64,000 nt of DNA from Corynebacterium sp. BD556 (GCF_038452275.1 NZ_CP141643.1:372001-436000); one strand, 5' to 3'. Positions 1-12,461 are shown, counted from the first letter of the stretch. Program-made: numbers and translations. Notes: generated by a model not told the origin, from the letters alone.

Positions 1-446
1 CTTGGGAGAAGGCCGGTGATCCGGACTACGCCCCAGAAATAGGGGAGCCGTGGACGCCGCTGAAGCTGTATTACACGCACGGTTTCATCCTGCGCCGCAT
101 GAAGCTGCTGCAAAAGCTGCTCGTTGACCGCGGGCAAAGAAGCCCCTACGAGATGATGATTAAGCGGTGGGAGGAAAACAAGGCGGACGTGATGGACCGC
201 GTGACCACCCGCGTCGAGTGCAGCAAATACTTCGCTCAGCGAGCCGCGGCTTTGGCTGCGCACGCCACCCAGATTGACCCGGCCGGCGCTTTTTTGGCCA
301 GCCCGGTTGAAGACCAGCAGCGGGTGTGGCCCACTGAGGAGTTTGAGCTGGCGCGCAGCCGTGTGGATAGCGCGCTGCCGGAAACTGACCTTTTCGCCGG
401 CATCACTGGCACTGGCACTTCTACATTTCAAGGAGCTCAGGAATGA
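1..446 (+). CDS. mca: Mycothiol S-conjugate amidase Mca, C-terminal part
   Basis: The reading frame is open from base 3 to the stop at 444-446, giving the last 147 residues of a protein that starts outside the window. The segments LKLYYTHGF, HATQIDP, WPTEEFELARSRV and PETDLFAGI are the C-terminal signature I know from Mca/MshB enzymes of the PIG-L deacetylase family. Mca hydrolyses mycothiol S-conjugates in the cytoplasm to release a mercapturic acid and GlcN-inositol, so it serves detoxification. The zinc-binding N-terminal residues are not visible. The stop overlaps the start of the next gene (ATGA), so the two are translationally coupled. MshB, the biosynthetic paralogue, is the alternative, but the tail fits Mca better. 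Confidence 0.85.
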   Translation, partial: WEKAGDPDYAPEIGEPWTPLKLYYTHGFILRRMKLLQKLLVDRGQRSPYEMMIKRWEENKADVMDRVTTRVECSKYFAQRAAALAAHATQIDPAGAFLASPVEDQQRVWPTEEFELARSRVDSALPETDLFAGITGTGTSTFQGAQE

Positions 447-736
447 TTGCTACCACCGTGACACATGTGTCGACCTGGGTGTTGGCCCAGGCGCCGTCCC
501 AAACACCGGTCGGCCCTGAGTTTGGCAAGGCTTCGCCGATAGGTCTGCTGCTTTTGGTTGCCTTAGCCGTTGTCGTGCTCTCGCTTGGTTTTGCTTTTCA
601 CCGTCGTTTTTCACGGTTCAATCGTCGCCGTATCTTCGCGGAGGCGCACGGCATCGACCCGTTTGACCATGAGGCGTTGGATAAGGCGATGGAGGAAGCT
701 GGCGTTCTTGATCGTCGGCGCACGACCTTTTTCTAG
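443..736 (+). CDS. Small single-pass membrane protein downstream of mca
   Basis: A 97-residue protein whose start overlaps the mca stop by 4 bases. It has one clear hydrophobic helix at about residues 30-52 (GLLLLVALAVVVLSLGF), followed by a basic stretch (HRRFSRFNRRRIF) and a charged cytoplasmic tail. Mycobacteria have a comparable small membrane protein beside mca, so the pairing looks conserved, but no function is known to me. The overlap argues for co-expression with mca. Confidence 0.75.
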   Translation: MIATTVTHVSTWVLAQAPSQTPVGPEFGKASPIGLLLLVALAVVVLSLGFAFHRRFSRFNRRRIFAEAHGIDPFDHEALDKAMEEAGVLDRRRTTFF

Positions 737-803
737 GCCCTTGCTCCACCTTGGTGCGGGTTGGCGGTCAACTGCGATGGCGCGCGGCGATAAGCTGTAA
801 GGC

Positions 804-1574
804 GTGACTGTGCTGGAGAAGATCCTTTACCCCGTGTACGAGGCGCGCCTCAAGCGTAAGCTGCGGGGCAAAAAGCACCCCAAACACATTGCGGTGATGG
901 CGGACGGTAACCGCCGGTGGGCTCGAGAGTCCGGCTTCGCCGACGTTTCTCTTGGTCATCGGGCGGGCGCGGCCAAGATTGGCGAGTTGGTGCGGTGGTC
1001 GGCGGAGATGAACGTCGAAATTGTCACTATTTACTTGTTGTCTACGGAAAACCTGCAGCGCACAACTGAGGAAGTCACTTTGCTTTTTGACATCATCTCA
1101 GATGTCATTGACGACCTCGCGGCGGAGAACCATTCTTGCCGCGTCAAGCTTGTCGGCCACCTTAACTTGCTTCCGGAGCATGTTGCGGAGCGGATGCGCA
1201 AGTCGGCGGCCATGACGACGGAGAAGCCTGGGCTGAGCGTCAATATTGCGGTGGGCTACGGCGGACGCCAGGAGATCGTCGACGCTGTGCGCGCGCTTAT
1301 CGACGCTAACCTTGCCAATGGTGTGCCCGCTCACGAGTTGTCCACATCAATCACGATTGATTCGATTTCGAAAAACCTTTACACCTCGGGCCAGCCCGAT
1401 CCAGATTTAGTTATCCGGACTTCCGGTGAGCAGCGACTGAGCGGCTTTTTATTGTGGCAGGCGGCGTATTCGGAGATTTGGTTCACCGACACGTATTGGC
1501 CGGCGTTTCGCAAGATTGATTTTTTGCGCGCCCTGCGTGATTACTCGCAGCGTTCGCGGCGCTTCGGCAAGTAA
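804..1574 (+). CDS. uppS: Short-chain Z-isoprenyl diphosphate synthase (UppS family)
   Basis: A 256-residue cis-prenyltransferase. The catalytic Asp motif VMADGNRRWAR is at about residues 31-41, followed by the GHRAGA region, YLLSTEN, and the C-terminal substrate-binding block DLVIRTSGEQRLSGFLLWQ with EIWFTDTYWP. The family condenses isopentenyl diphosphate onto an allylic primer. In Corynebacteriales one paralogue makes the short Z-farnesyl diphosphate and another the decaprenyl carrier; proximity to mca fits the short-chain paralogue (Rv1086 type), but that is inference. Translation starts at GTG 804. The product feeds the lipid carriers for arabinogalactan and peptidoglycan synthesis. Confidence 0.85.
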   Translation: MTVLEKILYPVYEARLKRKLRGKKHPKHIAVMADGNRRWARESGFADVSLGHRAGAAKIGELVRWSAEMNVEIVTIYLLSTENLQRTTEEVTLLFDIISDVIDDLAAENHSCRVKLVGHLNLLPEHVAERMRKSAAMTTEKPGLSVNIAVGYGGRQEIVDAVRALIDANLANGVPAHELSTSITIDSISKNLYTSGQPDPDLVIRTSGEQRLSGFLLWQAAYSEIWFTDTYWPAFRKIDFLRALRDYSQRSRRFGK

Positions 1575-1595
1575 AGGTGTAGCCCTCGTGCGGCT

Positions 1596-2519
1596 CTACA
1601 GTTTGCGCATACGTACTCGCTGCACTGCGTGATCGGGTCCTTTGCGCAAAACTAGGGAGGCGCGGACCCTGGTAGGCAGGATGTTTTCCACCAGATTTGG
1701 CAGGTTGATTGATTGCCAGATCTCTCGTGCCTCGCGGATGGCCTGCTCTTCGTCGATATCTGCAAAGCGGGCGAAGTGCGCGCCTGGTTCGCGGAAAGCG
1801 GTGGTGCGTAACTTTAGGAAGCGTTCGATGTACCAGCGTTCGATGTGTTCGGTGGCGGCGTCGACGTAGACGGAGAAGTCGAACAAGTCGGAGACCATGA
1901 GGGTGGGTCCGGTCTGTAAGACGTTGAGGCCCTCAAGGATGAGGATGTCCGGTTTGCGCACGACCTGGTATTCGGCGGGCACGATGTCGTAGGCGTTGTG
2001 GGAATACACAGGCGCTTTTACCTCGGGCAGCCCCGATTTGACTTCGGTGACAAAGCGCATGAGGTGGCGCCGGTCGTAGGATTCGGGAAAGCCTTTGCGC
2101 CCCATGAGTTTGCGTTCCTTAAGCACCTTGCTGGGCCACAGGAATCCGTCGGTGGTGACGAGATCTACCCGCGGGTGGGATTCCCAGCGTTGGAGCAGGA
2201 CCTGGAGCACGCGGGCTGTGGTGGATTTGCCGACGGCCACTGACCCTGCCACGCCGATGATGTAGGGCACGTGCATGTTGTTGCCCAAAAAGGTTTCAGT
2301 GGCGGCGGTGAGTTTTTGCCTGCCCAGCACCTGTAGGTGGATGAGTCGCGACAAAGGCAGGTAGATTCTCGCGACCTCGTCGAGGTCGAGGTTTTCGCCG
2401 ATGCCGGAAAGCTCCGCGGCCTCTTTTTCGGTCAGTACTTGAGGCCAGGCGGCGCGTCGCTTGTGCCAGGCATCGCGACTGAATTCTAGGTACGGGCTGG
2501 AGTCAGCAGCTCGGGACAT
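1596..2519 (-). CDS. coaA: Type I pantothenate kinase
   Basis: A 307-residue protein with the P-loop [17 protein letters not shown] at about residues 90-106, [34 protein letters not shown] and a C-terminal [17 protein letters not shown], all typical of bacterial type I (CoaA) kinases. It phosphorylates pantothenate with ATP in the first committed step of coenzyme A synthesis. It is transcribed divergently from glyA, an arrangement also known in C. glutamicum. Length and motifs are complete. Confidence 0.95.
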   Translation of the reverse strand: MSRAADSSPYLEFSRDAWHKRRAAWPQVLTEKEAAELSGIGENLDLDEVARIYLPLSRLIHLQVLGRQKLTAATETFLGNNMHVPYIIGVAGSVAVGKSTTARVLQVLLQRWESHPRVDLVTTDGFLWPSKVLKERKLMGRKGFPESYDRRHLMRFVTEVKSGLPEVKAPVYSHNAYDIVPAEYQVVRKPDILILEGLNVLQTGPTLMVSDLFDFSVYVDAATEHIERWYIERFLKLRTTAFREPGAHFARFADIDEEQAIREAREIWQSINLPNLVENILPTRVRASLVLRKGPDHAVQRVRMRKL

Positions 2520-2583
2520 GGGCCCTATTGTTGCATCAGTGGGTATATAAGGAGGAATCGGTGCTCGCTCGAAGGGTGGTGCC

Positions 2584-2589
2584 TATACT
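2584..2589 (+). promoter_or_regulatory. Candidate -10 box of glyA
   Basis: A TATACT hexamer lies about 70 bases before the glyA start in the coaA-glyA intergenic region, and a purine-rich ribosome site (GGAAAGGA) precedes the GTG start. I see no convincing -35. The roughly 60-nt leader between them shows no obvious riboswitch. Confidence 0.4.
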
Positions 2590-2657
2590 GCTGTCTAGGC
2601 CCCGCGACGCGGGCAAACGCACCGTTTTATCCATCCGAAGGAAAGGACTCGGTCTAC

Positions 2658-3950
2658 GTGTCTGAAGACCTCCGTTACCAGGATCTAGCAAGCTTCGACC
2701 CCGAAGTGCACGAGGCAATAGTCAACGAGCTTGGCCGGCAGCGCAACACTTTGGAGATGATTGCCTCGGAGAACTTTGTGCCGCGCTGCGTCCTGCAGGC
2801 ACAGGGCTCCGTTTTTACGAATAAATACGCCGAGGGCTACCCGGGCCGCCGCTACTACGGTGGCTGCGAGTTCGCCGATGTTGTGGAGGATTTGGCGCGG
2901 GAGCGAGGCAAGGAGGTCTTTGGTGCGAAGTTCGCCAACGTCCAGCCCCACTCGGGTGCGTCGGCGAACGCGGCGGTTCTTATGGCACTGGCTAGTCCAG
3001 GTGAGACGATCTTGGGGCTGAGCTTGGCCCACGGTGGACACCTCACTCACGGGATGAAGATCAACTTCTCTGGCAGGCTCTACAATGTTGCTGCCTACGA
3101 GGTTGAAAAGGACACCCATACGATCGACATGGCGAAACTGCGTGAGCAGGCGCGCGAGGTCAAACCGAAGGTGATCATTGCTGGCTGGTCCGCCTACCCG
3201 CGGGAGGAGGACTTCGCTGAGTTTCGTTCCATCGCGGACGAGGTCGGTGCCTACCTTTGGGTCGATATGGCGCATTTCGCGGGCCTAGTTGCTGCGGGCC
3301 TGCACCCGAGCCCGGTGCCGCACGCGCACGTGGTGTCCTCCACGGTGCACAAGACGATTGGTGGCCCGCGCTCCGGTTTTATCCTCACTAACGACGAGGA
3401 GTTGAGCAAGAAGATTAACTCGGCTGTGTTCCCGGGGCAGCAGGGCGGCCCGCTGATGCACGTCATTGCGGCGAAGGCCACCGCTTTTAAGATTGCCGGT
3501 ACTGCTGAGTTCAAAGAGAGGCAGGAGCGCACCCTTGAGGGTGCCCGTATTCTCGCTGAGCGCCTGACCCGAGAGGACGCGAAGGCTGCTGGTGTCGATG
3601 TTGTCTCCGGTGGTACCGATGTCCATTTGGTGCTCGTCGACTTGCGCAACTCCAGGATGGATGGTCAGCAGGCGGAGGACTTGTTGGACCGCGTTGGCAT
3701 TACCGTCAACCGCAACGCTGTGCCCTTCGATCCGCGTCCCCCGCAGGTCACTTCCGGTCTGCGCATCGGCACCCCGGCGTTGGCTACCCGTGGTTTCGGT
3801 GCTGAGGATTTCCGTGAGGTCGCCGAGATTATCGCCGAGGCTTTGATCAAGGGTGAGGGCGCGGATGTGGATGCGTTGCGCGCCCGCGCGGAGAAGCTGG
3901 CACAGAAGTACCCGCTTTATGCGGATCTCGAAGACTGGAAGATGCTTTAG
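2658..3950 (+). CDS. glyA: Serine hydroxymethyltransferase
   Basis: A 430-residue PLP enzyme that interconverts serine and glycine while loading tetrahydrofolate with a one-carbon unit. Visible landmarks are ASENFVP near residue 37, [40 protein letters not shown], the PLP-lysine region [13 protein letters not shown], and [12 protein letters not shown]. The GTG start at 2658 has a good ribosome site. It is full length and in the usual position beside coaA. Confidence 0.97.
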   Translation: MSEDLRYQDLASFDPEVHEAIVNELGRQRNTLEMIASENFVPRCVLQAQGSVFTNKYAEGYPGRRYYGGCEFADVVEDLARERGKEVFGAKFANVQPHSGASANAAVLMALASPGETILGLSLAHGGHLTHGMKINFSGRLYNVAAYEVEKDTHTIDMAKLREQAREVKPKVIIAGWSAYPREEDFAEFRSIADEVGAYLWVDMAHFAGLVAAGLHPSPVPHAHVVSSTVHKTIGGPRSGFILTNDEELSKKINSAVFPGQQGGPLMHVIAAKATAFKIAGTAEFKERQERTLEGARILAERLTREDAKAAGVDVVSGGTDVHLVLVDLRNSRMDGQQAEDLLDRVGITVNRNAVPFDPRPPQVTSGLRIGTPALATRGFGAEDFREVAEIIAEALIKGEGADVDALRARAEKLAQKYPLYADLEDWKML

Positions 3951-3961
3951 AGGACGGTTTT

Positions 3962-4327
3962 TTAGTCCTCGGCGGGCCCGCGTTTTTCGGCAAAGGTAGC
4001 GCGGGCCTTTTGGAGCCATTCGGGTTGGTCGGCCAGCAGCGCCCTGATTTCTTCGGTGGTCAGTGGTTTGTCCATGCCGTTGTTTTTCAGTGCGGCGATG
4101 CTGATGCCAAGCCTGCGGGCAACTTCGGGGCGGGGATGGGGGCCGTTGACTCGCAGTTGGGTCAGCCATTCTGGGGGAGTGTTGTGTAGCTCGCGCAGTT
4201 GAGCGTGCGTTACGGCGTTGGACTGGAAGCTTTCTGGGGTGGCGGGTAGGTAGATGCCGAGCTTCTTCGCGGCCGTCGCCGGTTTCATGGCGGTGCCGGA
4301 GGGGGTGAGGTTTTCATCGGAGTTCAT
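3962..4327 (-). CDS. DUF5997 family protein
   Basis: A 121-residue protein with the segment KPATAAKKLGIYLPATPESF, PEWLTQLRVNGPHPRPEVARRLGIS and a short acidic end. I recognise it as the actinobacterial DUF5997 family, whose function is unknown. The PRPEVARRLGIS segment has the look of a helix-turn-helix, so a DNA-binding role is possible. It is divergent from, and 23 bases away from, a gene for a LysR-type effector domain lacking an HTH. Confidence 0.75.
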   Translation of the reverse strand: MNSDENLTPSGTAMKPATAAKKLGIYLPATPESFQSNAVTHAQLRELHNTPPEWLTQLRVNGPHPRPEVARRLGISIAALKNNGMDKPLTTEEIRALLADQPEWLQKARATFAEKRGPAED

Positions 4328-4350
4328 GCTGTTGACGGTAGCATTGACCC

Positions 4351-5013
4351 ATGCTCAGGCTAAGTTTCGTAACTGGCACCGAACCTGGAAAATGGTTGCG
4401 TCGCTTCTCGCAGGCAACCACGCACGGCCTTGATGCGGCGGCTGATGACGATCCTCTGGCTGTGCTCGCCGCGGGAAAGTGCGACCTCACGCTTGTCCGA
4501 CTCGCCGATGAGCGGGTAACAGGTGAGCACCACGTCGTGCGGCTTTACGACGAAACCCCCGGCGTCGCCGTTTCTAAAGATTCGGTTTTCGCTGAGGTGG
4601 GAGAGCCGGTTTTGTTTTCGGACCTGGCCGGGGAAATTGTGAACTTCACCTTCGAGGTGGGCGCGGATTACAACGATCTGCGCGCCGCCTTGCAGGTGGT
4701 GGCGGCCAATGTCGGTGTGGCCTACGCCCCGCTGCCTCTTTTGCAGGCGTTGTCCAAAAAGCAGGTGGTTCCTCTCGCATTGAGGGGCGGTGAACCGGTG
4801 CCCACCGAGATCGCGTTGGTGTGGAAGAAAAGTGAGGATAGTGATGCGATCCAGGATTTTGTGGGGGTGGCGAAGGGGCGAACCTTGAACTCTTCGCGGG
4901 CGCAGGCCCCGAGTGCGAATGTGAAAAAGAAAAATTCTAGGACACAGTCAACGCGGGGTCTACGGCGAACCGGCAAAGTCCCCCATAAAGGGGGCAAGCG
5001 TGGGCGGCGGTGA
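4351..5013 (+). CDS. LysR-type substrate-binding domain protein without HTH
   Basis: A 220-residue protein beginning directly with the fold that follows the DNA-binding part of LysR regulators (LRLSFVTGTEPGKWLRRF, then ALQVVAANVGVAYAPLPLLQAL, then VPTEIALVWKK). There is no N-terminal winged helix. The C-terminal 50 residues are strongly basic (KKKNSRTQ, KGGKRGRR), which could give non-specific nucleic-acid binding. It is divergent from the DUF5997 gene, and the two may act as a split regulator; that is inference. Confidence 0.7.
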   Translation: MLRLSFVTGTEPGKWLRRFSQATTHGLDAAADDDPLAVLAAGKCDLTLVRLADERVTGEHHVVRLYDETPGVAVSKDSVFAEVGEPVLFSDLAGEIVNFTFEVGADYNDLRAALQVVAANVGVAYAPLPLLQALSKKQVVPLALRGGEPVPTEIALVWKKSEDSDAIQDFVGVAKGRTLNSSRAQAPSANVKKKNSRTQSTRGLRRTGKVPHKGGKRGRR

Positions 5014-5066
5014 GGCTAGCTTCTCTACCGTGGATGGGTAACAACACTGTAGAGAAAGGTTAAAAC

Positions 5067-5657
5067 GTGAACTTCACACAGAAGGCAGCCGCCGTAGCAT
5101 CTGCTCTCGTCCTGACCGGCGGCCTTGTCGCCTGCTCCCAGGAAGACGAGGATAAGAACGCTTCTGCCACCGCTACCTCCACGGTCGAACAGACCGCTAC
5201 CGAGGGCTCGACTGCTGCCGAGACTTCCTCCGAGTCCGTTACTTCCGTGACTACCTCCACGAAAACCGAGGCCGCCGAAGGCGAAACCGTGGAGGTCGCC
5301 ACCGCTGACGGTCAAACCACCTTGGTTCCGCAAGGTGTAAAGGGCGCGATGGATGAGTATGGTGCCGACTGGGGCATGCCAGCGTCTATCGAGCAGACCG
5401 ACAATGGGTGGATCGTGTCATACGATGACGAACATTACGTCGCTTGGAATGAGAGCACCGGCGGCGCTCCGACGTGGGGCCAGATCTCCAAGGAGTGGCT
5501 GGGCAACTTGCGTTCGGACAACACGCTCGGCTTCCCGACGGCACCGGAGCAGGCTCTGGCCGAGGGCAACGGTTGGACCCAAGAGTTTGAGCACGGCACA
5601 ATCACCTGGGCTGAGGGCGAGGACGGCACCTTCGGCCCGACCGTTGAGGTGATGTAG
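5067..5657 (+). CDS. LGFP-repeat lipoprotein
   Basis: A 196-residue exported lipoprotein. The N-terminus has a hydrophobic stretch ending in the lipobox LVAC (Cys about residue 23), followed by a Ser/Thr/Glu-rich linker to about residue 75. The C-terminal domain contains NTLGFPTAPEQALAEGNGW, the LGFP repeat that in corynebacterial surface proteins is thought to contact the cell wall. The start is GTG 5067 behind AGAAAGG. It is probably anchored in the outer leaflet of the plasma membrane. The exact role is unknown. Confidence 0.8.
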   Translation: MNFTQKAAAVASALVLTGGLVACSQEDEDKNASATATSTVEQTATEGSTAAETSSESVTSVTTSTKTEAAEGETVEVATADGQTTLVPQGVKGAMDEYGADWGMPASIEQTDNGWIVSYDDEHYVAWNESTGGAPTWGQISKEWLGNLRSDNTLGFPTAPEQALAEGNGWTQEFEHGTITWAEGEDGTFGPTVEVM

Positions 5658-5748
5658 CAACACCAGCCCGACTGTAAAGGGATAATGGGGGTCGCAATGG
5701 TCAAGGACAAGGTTGCGCGCCCCCAAAAACGTGTGAAAAATGGGCGCT

Positions 5749-6327
5749 ATGCCTTTGAACGGTTTTCACATCCGTCCGATCCACCCCGTTGACTATCCCC
5801 AGGTCCGGGCTATCTACGAAATGGGTCTCGATTCAGGCCACGCATCCTACGAAACGAGTGGCCCGACTTGGGGCGAGTTTAGTGCGAAGAAAATCATGGA
5901 GACGGTTTTCGTCGCCGTTGACGATACGGACGCGTCCAAGATATTAGGCTGGGTCGCTGCCGCAAAGGCGTCATCGCGCACCGTTTTTCACGGCGTTGTC
6001 GAAGATTCGATCTACACCCACCCGGATGCCCGCGGTCGCGGTGTCTCCGGTGCGCTGTTGGACAAGCTGATCGAGACGTGCATTGCCTTGGATAAGTGGG
6101 CGATCCATTCCTGGATCTTCCCGGAGAACGAAGGTTCCGCTGGCCTGCACGAGTCACGTGGTTTCAAGAAGGTAGGCACTTTCCACGACATGGCGAAGAT
6201 GACCTACGGCGACATGGAAGGTGTCTGGCGCGATACCGACATTTACGAGCTTTTGTTGCCTAAGCCGGATGAAAAGGCGCAACGCGCTCAACAGGCTGCA
6301 CAACAAAGCGGTGAGCCTGCGCTTTGA
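5749..6327 (+). CDS. GNAT acetyltransferase, phosphinothricin/methionine-sulfoximine type
   Basis: About 192 residues; ATG 5740 is an alternative start three codons upstream. IRPIHPVDYPQVRAIYEMGL, SGHASYET, VEDSIYTHPDARGRGVSGALLDKLI (acetyl-CoA pyrophosphate loop) and SWIFPENEGSAGLHESRGFKKVGTF match the pat/bar-like GNAT subfamily, which N-acetylates phosphinothricin or methionine sulfoximine. The true substrate here is unknown. It appears monocistronic, with a GGATAAT box about 60 bases upstream. Confidence 0.8.
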   Translation: MPLNGFHIRPIHPVDYPQVRAIYEMGLDSGHASYETSGPTWGEFSAKKIMETVFVAVDDTDASKILGWVAAAKASSRTVFHGVVEDSIYTHPDARGRGVSGALLDKLIETCIALDKWAIHSWIFPENEGSAGLHESRGFKKVGTFHDMAKMTYGDMEGVWRDTDIYELLLPKPDEKAQRAQQAAQQSGEPAL

Positions 6328-6340
6328 GCTTCCCCAGGCA

Positions 6341-8541
<2,201 letters not shown>

Positions 8542-8594
8542 GGGGTGCGATTTTACACTCAGTGCAGCAATGCAACAGATTAGCGTGACGAAGT

Positions 8595-9122
8595 TTACTG
8601 CGTGTTCAATTCGCGGGAGAGAACACCCTGGACCCTTTGGTTAGCGCTGGACACCAGCTCCGCTTCCACCACACCCGGTTCAGGTTGGGTCAATTCCCAC
8701 GCGCCGTCGACCGGGCCGCAGAATTTATTCAGCGTCTTTGTTTCCCAGGTGTCCTCGTCGGAGGGGGTAAGCAATGTGGTGCAGCGATCGTTGAGGAAGG
8801 CAAGCATGGCGCTGTCATGCGTGATGGTCAAGGCGACCCTCCAGCCGGATTCTCCTTTCTGTGAACGCGCCGTCATCCACCCGGTGTAGGTGCCGGGTTC
8901 GATGGTGCCCTCGGGGGAGATAGGTTGTCCCGCCTGAGATGGCTGGGCGGTAACCGTGACGGTCTGTGGAAGCGCGCGGCGTTCCTCGGCGGGGCGGGTC
9001 ACGGCCCAGATCGCGGCGGCCGCCGCCGCCACAACCGCGAGACTGAGAAAACCAGCAGCTACGGCGACCCATTTGCGTTCAGTGGATCGCTCGGGACGAA
9101 ATTGCGAGAAAGAATCGGACAT
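8595..9122 (-). CDS. Membrane-anchored extracytoplasmic protein of unknown function
   Basis: A 175-residue protein with one N-terminal transmembrane helix at about residues 19-42 (VAVAAGFLSLAVVAAAAAAIW) followed by an outside domain with two Cys residues (NDRCTTLL, NKFCGPVDG). TIEPGTYTGWMTARSQKGESGW resembles small actinobacterial exported domains, but I do not recognise the family. It lies downstream of fumC, separated by a strong hairpin. Confidence 0.65.
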   Translation of the reverse strand: MSDSFSQFRPERSTERKWVAVAAGFLSLAVVAAAAAAIWAVTRPAEERRALPQTVTVTAQPSQAGQPISPEGTIEPGTYTGWMTARSQKGESGWRVALTITHDSAMLAFLNDRCTTLLTPSDEDTWETKTLNKFCGPVDGAWELTQPEPGVVEAELVSSANQRVQGVLSRELNTQ

Positions 9123-9127
9123 GAAAA

Positions 9128-9151
9128 TACCCCCAGTCGGTGCTGGGGGTA
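9128..9151 (-). terminator. Terminator hairpin after fumC
   Basis: ACCCCCAG and CTGGGGGT face each other around a short loop (TCGGTG), a strong GC stem just downstream of the fumC stop on the minus strand. It separates fumC from the membrane protein gene below it. Confidence 0.7.
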
Positions 9152-9168
9152 AATCCTAACCGTTGGTG

Positions 9169-10569
9169 TTAGTTGCGGTTGGTGTTGGCCATGCTCAGCA
9201 CGTCGAGGCGGCGGTCCAGCTCCTCCTCGGTGAGCTTGTCGCCATCGACGAAGCCCAGGTCGATGACAGCCTGGCGGATTGTCTTGCCCTCGGCCAAAGC
9301 GGTCTTTGCAACTTTGGCGGCCGCCTCGTAGCCGATCGCGGAGTTCAGCGGGGTCACAATGGACGGGGAGGACTCGGCCAGCTCCTTCATGCGCTCGACG
9401 TTGGGCTCGATGCCGTCGACAAGTTTCGTGGCGAACTGGCGGGCAGTGTTGGCGAGCAGGCGGGCGGACTCAAGCACGTTGCGCGCCATCATTGGGATGA
9501 ACACGTTGAGCTCGAACTGGCCTTGCGAGCCGCCGAAGGCGACGGCGGCGTCATTGCCGATGACCTGGGCGGAGACTTGGGTGGCGGTCTCGCACAAAAC
9601 CGGGTTGACTTTGCCCGGCATGATGGAGGAACCCGGCTGCAGGTCCGGCAGGTGAATCTCGGCGAAGCCGGCCAGCGGGCCAGAGCCCATCAGTCGGATG
9701 TCGTTGGCGATCTTGTACAGCGACACAGCGATCGTGCGCATCGCGCCGGAGAACTCGACCAAAGCGTCACGGTTGGCTTGAGCCTCGAAGTGGTTCTTCG
9801 CCTCGGACAGCTCTTTGATGCCGGTGAGTTTGATCAGTTCCTCGGTGACCTTGCCGCCGAACTCGGCCGGGGTGTTGATGCCGGTGCCCACGGCAGTGCC
9901 GCCGATTGGCAGTTCGCCCAGGCGCGGCAGGGTAGCCTCGACGCGCTGGATACCCAGCTCGATTTGGCGGGCGTAGCCGGAAAACTCCTGGCCGAGGGTG
10001 ACGGGGGTGGCGTCCATCAGGTGGGTGCGGCCAGACTTGACCACGTTGTGCCACTCTTTGGCTTTCTTGTCCAAAGATTCGTGGAGAACCTTTAGGCCCG
10101 GGATGAGGTCGTTGACAGCGGCCTCGGTGGCGGCGACGTGGGTGGCCGTCGGAAAAGTATCGTTGGACGACTGTCCCATATTTACATCGTCGTTGGGGTG
10201 GACCTCCACGCCGTTGCGCTTCGCAATCGAGGCGATGACCTCGTTCGTATTCATATTGGAGGAAGTGCCGGAGCCGGTTTGGAACACGTCGATCGGGAAC
10301 TGGTCGTCGTGCTTGCCGTCGGCGATCTCCTGCGCCGCGGAGATAATGGCGTCCGCCTTCGTTGCATCAAGAGCGCCGAGATCCTTGTTGGTCTGGGCGC
10401 AGGCTGCCTTGAGCAGACCCAAGGCGCGAATCTGCTGGGACTCCAGGGGGCGGAAAGAAATGGGGAAGTTCTCCACCGCACGCTGGGTCTGAGCGCGCCA
10501 CAGCGCATCTACCGGCACTTTCACTTCACCCATGGTGTCGTGCTCGATGCGGTATTCCTGTTCAGCCAT
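9169..10569 (-). CDS. fumC: Class II fumarate hydratase
   Basis: About 466 residues from the ATG at 10569, chosen because AAGGAT precedes it. Landmarks are [63 protein letters not shown] and the superfamily signature [15 protein letters not shown]. It interconverts fumarate and malate in the TCA cycle using the iron-independent homotetrameric class II fold. It is encoded near glpX on the same strand, with about 100 bases between them. Confidence 0.97.
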   Translation of the reverse strand: MAEQEYRIEHDTMGEVKVPVDALWRAQTQRAVENFPISFRPLESQQIRALGLLKAACAQTNKDLGALDATKADAIISAAQEIADGKHDDQFPIDVFQTGSGTSSNMNTNEVIASIAKRNGVEVHPNDDVNMGQSSNDTFPTATHVAATEAAVNDLIPGLKVLHESLDKKAKEWHNVVKSGRTHLMDATPVTLGQEFSGYARQIELGIQRVEATLPRLGELPIGGTAVGTGINTPAEFGGKVTEELIKLTGIKELSEAKNHFEAQANRDALVEFSGAMRTIAVSLYKIANDIRLMGSGPLAGFAEIHLPDLQPGSSIMPGKVNPVLCETATQVSAQVIGNDAAVAFGGSQGQFELNVFIPMMARNVLESARLLANTARQFATKLVDGIEPNVERMKELAESSPSIVTPLNSAIGYEAAAKVAKTALAEGKTIRQAVIDLGFVDGDKLTEEELDRRLDVLSMANTNRN

Positions 10570-10677
10570 GTACAAACATCCTTACTTGTCGAGTTAGAGG
10601 AACTGATATTTACTGATTATGCCTATTTTCCCACACGCTTTAGCAACGATGGGCCGGAAAAACTGCGGTCTTAGGGC

Positions 10678-11688
10678 TTACTCGGTTGGGTCTGAATAAT
10701 CGACGACCGAGTACTCCTGCAGCTTCGACAACTGATGAATTGACTCCACGTAGCGGACAGTGCCGGAGCGGCCACGCATCACTAGGGAGCGCGTGGTCGC
10801 GCCGTTTTTGCGGTAGGACACCCCGCGCAACAGATCGCCATTAGTTACACCCGTGGCCGCAAAGTAACAGTTGTCGGACGCGACGAGGTCATCCATGCCA
10901 AGGACGCGGTCGATGTCATGTCCGGCGGCCTCTACCGCCGCGCGCTCCTGTTCACTTTGTGGAGCGAGCTGGCCTTGAATTTCACCGCCGAGGCACTTCA
11001 GTGCGCAGGCGGTAATGACACCTTCGGGGGTACCGCCGATGCCCATGGCGATGTCGATTGAGTTGGTGTCCTGGGCGGCAGCAATCGCACCTGCGACGTC
11101 ACCGTCGGAAATGAATCGCACCTTCGCACCCGCCTCACGGATCTGCTTGACCAGATCCACGTGCCGGGGACGGTCGAGGACAACCACGGTCACATCAGAA
11201 ACCTTGATACCTTTGGCGTCAGCCACGGCTTTAATGTTGTCTGCGACGGATGCGCTGATGTCGATACGGCCAGCGGCTTCGGGGCCGACGGCGATCTTAT
11301 TCATGTAGAAGGCGTCCTTCGGGTTGAACATCGTGCCGCGGTCGGCGGCGGCGATCACTGCGATCGCGTTCGGGCGGCCCTCTGCCATCAAGGTGGTGCC
11401 GTCTACGGGGTCGACAGCGATGTCGACGGCCGCGCCTTGCCCGTTGCCTACGTGCTCACCGTTGTAGAGCATGGGGGCTTCGTCCTTTTCGCCCTCACCG
11501 ATGACGATGATGCCGTCCATGCTGACGGAGTTGATCATCTTGCGCATCGCGTCGACAGCGGCGCCGTCGCCCTCGTTTTTCATTCCGCGGCCCACCCAGC
11601 GGCCGGAAGCTAGCGCCGCCGCCTCGGTCACGCGCACGAGTTCGAGCGCAAGGTTTCGATCCGGGTACTCCTTAGACATCTCCGCCAT
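10678..11688 (-). CDS. glpX: Fructose-1,6-bisphosphatase, class II
   Basis: About 336 residues from ATG 11688, which has AGGAGG upstream; an in-frame ATG at 11748 lacks this. [84 protein letters not shown] and SSVDNC-like [17 protein letters not shown] mark the GlpX fold with its metal-binding acidic residues. It dephosphorylates fructose-1,6-bisphosphate in gluconeogenesis and is the only FBPase type known in corynebacteria. Confidence 0.96.
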   Translation of the reverse strand: MAEMSKEYPDRNLALELVRVTEAAALASGRWVGRGMKNEGDGAAVDAMRKMINSVSMDGIIVIGEGEKDEAPMLYNGEHVGNGQGAAVDIAVDPVDGTTLMAEGRPNAIAVIAAADRGTMFNPKDAFYMNKIAVGPEAAGRIDISASVADNIKAVADAKGIKVSDVTVVVLDRPRHVDLVKQIREAGAKVRFISDGDVAGAIAAAQDTNSIDIAMGIGGTPEGVITACALKCLGGEIQGQLAPQSEQERAAVEAAGHDIDRVLGMDDLVASDNCYFAATGVTNGDLLRGVSYRKNGATTRSLVMRGRSGTVRYVESIHQLSKLQEYSVVDYSDPTE

Positions 11689-11888
11689 GAAGGCAGCCTC
11701 CTGAGCTGTGTAAATTGTGTTTGGTTGTAGCTTGGTCCCGGCCCGCACAGCACGGGGGTGCCACGCGGCTAGGGCCTTGTGCGATTATTGTTCCACTTTT
11801 GTGCCCGATCGCGGGCCTTAGCCACACACTATCGGGGGTGAAGGGGTGCGAGGCGGAGAAATGGCGCGTCCGTGCCATACTTAGGGTC

Positions 11889-12461
11889 GTGGCTGCCGAT
11901 AACAAACCCCGCATCTTCCAAGACGGCCGAGACATGCTGATCAATGTCGTGCTGATTGTCGCCATCATGCTTGTCGTCGTCGGTTTCACCGGAATGTGCT
12001 CGTTTAATCCGGGCGCTCCCGAGCAAGGGCCGGTGCAAAAGGTCGACGCCGAATCCTTCCTGGGGCTTGAGGCGCGCGGCGTCAACTACCCGGTTCGCTA
12101 CCCGGAGATGCCACAGGGCTGGACAACGAACTCTGCGCGGCGTTCGATGATTGACAACGCGCCTGCCCCTGTCATCGGTTGGGTCACGCCAAAGAAGGGC
12201 TACATCCAGCTCACGCAGACGGGGGCCGCGCTTGCCGACGCCACCGCCAGCGCCGACCACCACCCCCGCGAACTCACCCGCACCGTCGACGTCGAAGGAC
12301 TTTCCGTGCAGGTTTACACCTCGCAGGACACGGACGTGCGCGACATGTGGGCCGCCGACCTCGGCGATGCGCGCATCCTCGTCACTGGGGCCGGAACGGA
12401 CGAGGATTTCCTCGAAGTCGTCGCTGCAACTAAAGACGCAAAAGTCCTGCCGAAGGATTAA
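11889..12461 (+). CDS. DUF4245 membrane-anchored protein
   Basis: 190 residues from GTG 11889. The N-terminus [30 protein letters not shown] carries a transmembrane helix (about residues 16-37), followed by an exported domain with [15 protein letters not shown] and [20 protein letters not shown] segments. This is DUF4245, an actinobacterial family that sits beside glpX in many Corynebacteriales; its function is unknown. The stop overlaps the convergent xseB end by 4 bases. Confidence 0.8.
   Translation: MAADNKPRIFQDGRDMLINVVLIVAIMLVVVGFTGMCSFNPGAPEQGPVQKVDAESFLGLEARGVNYPVRYPEMPQGWTTNSARRSMIDNAPAPVIGWVTPKKGYIQLTQTGAALADATASADHHPRELTRTVDVEGLSVQVYTSQDTDVRDMWAADLGDARILVTGAGTDEDFLEVVAATKDAKVLPKD

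Noticed and set aside
9163..10095. A 310-codon plus-strand frame opposite fumC
   Set aside because: It mirrors fumC in antisense and has only Gly/Ala/Asp/His-rich composition typical of shadows.
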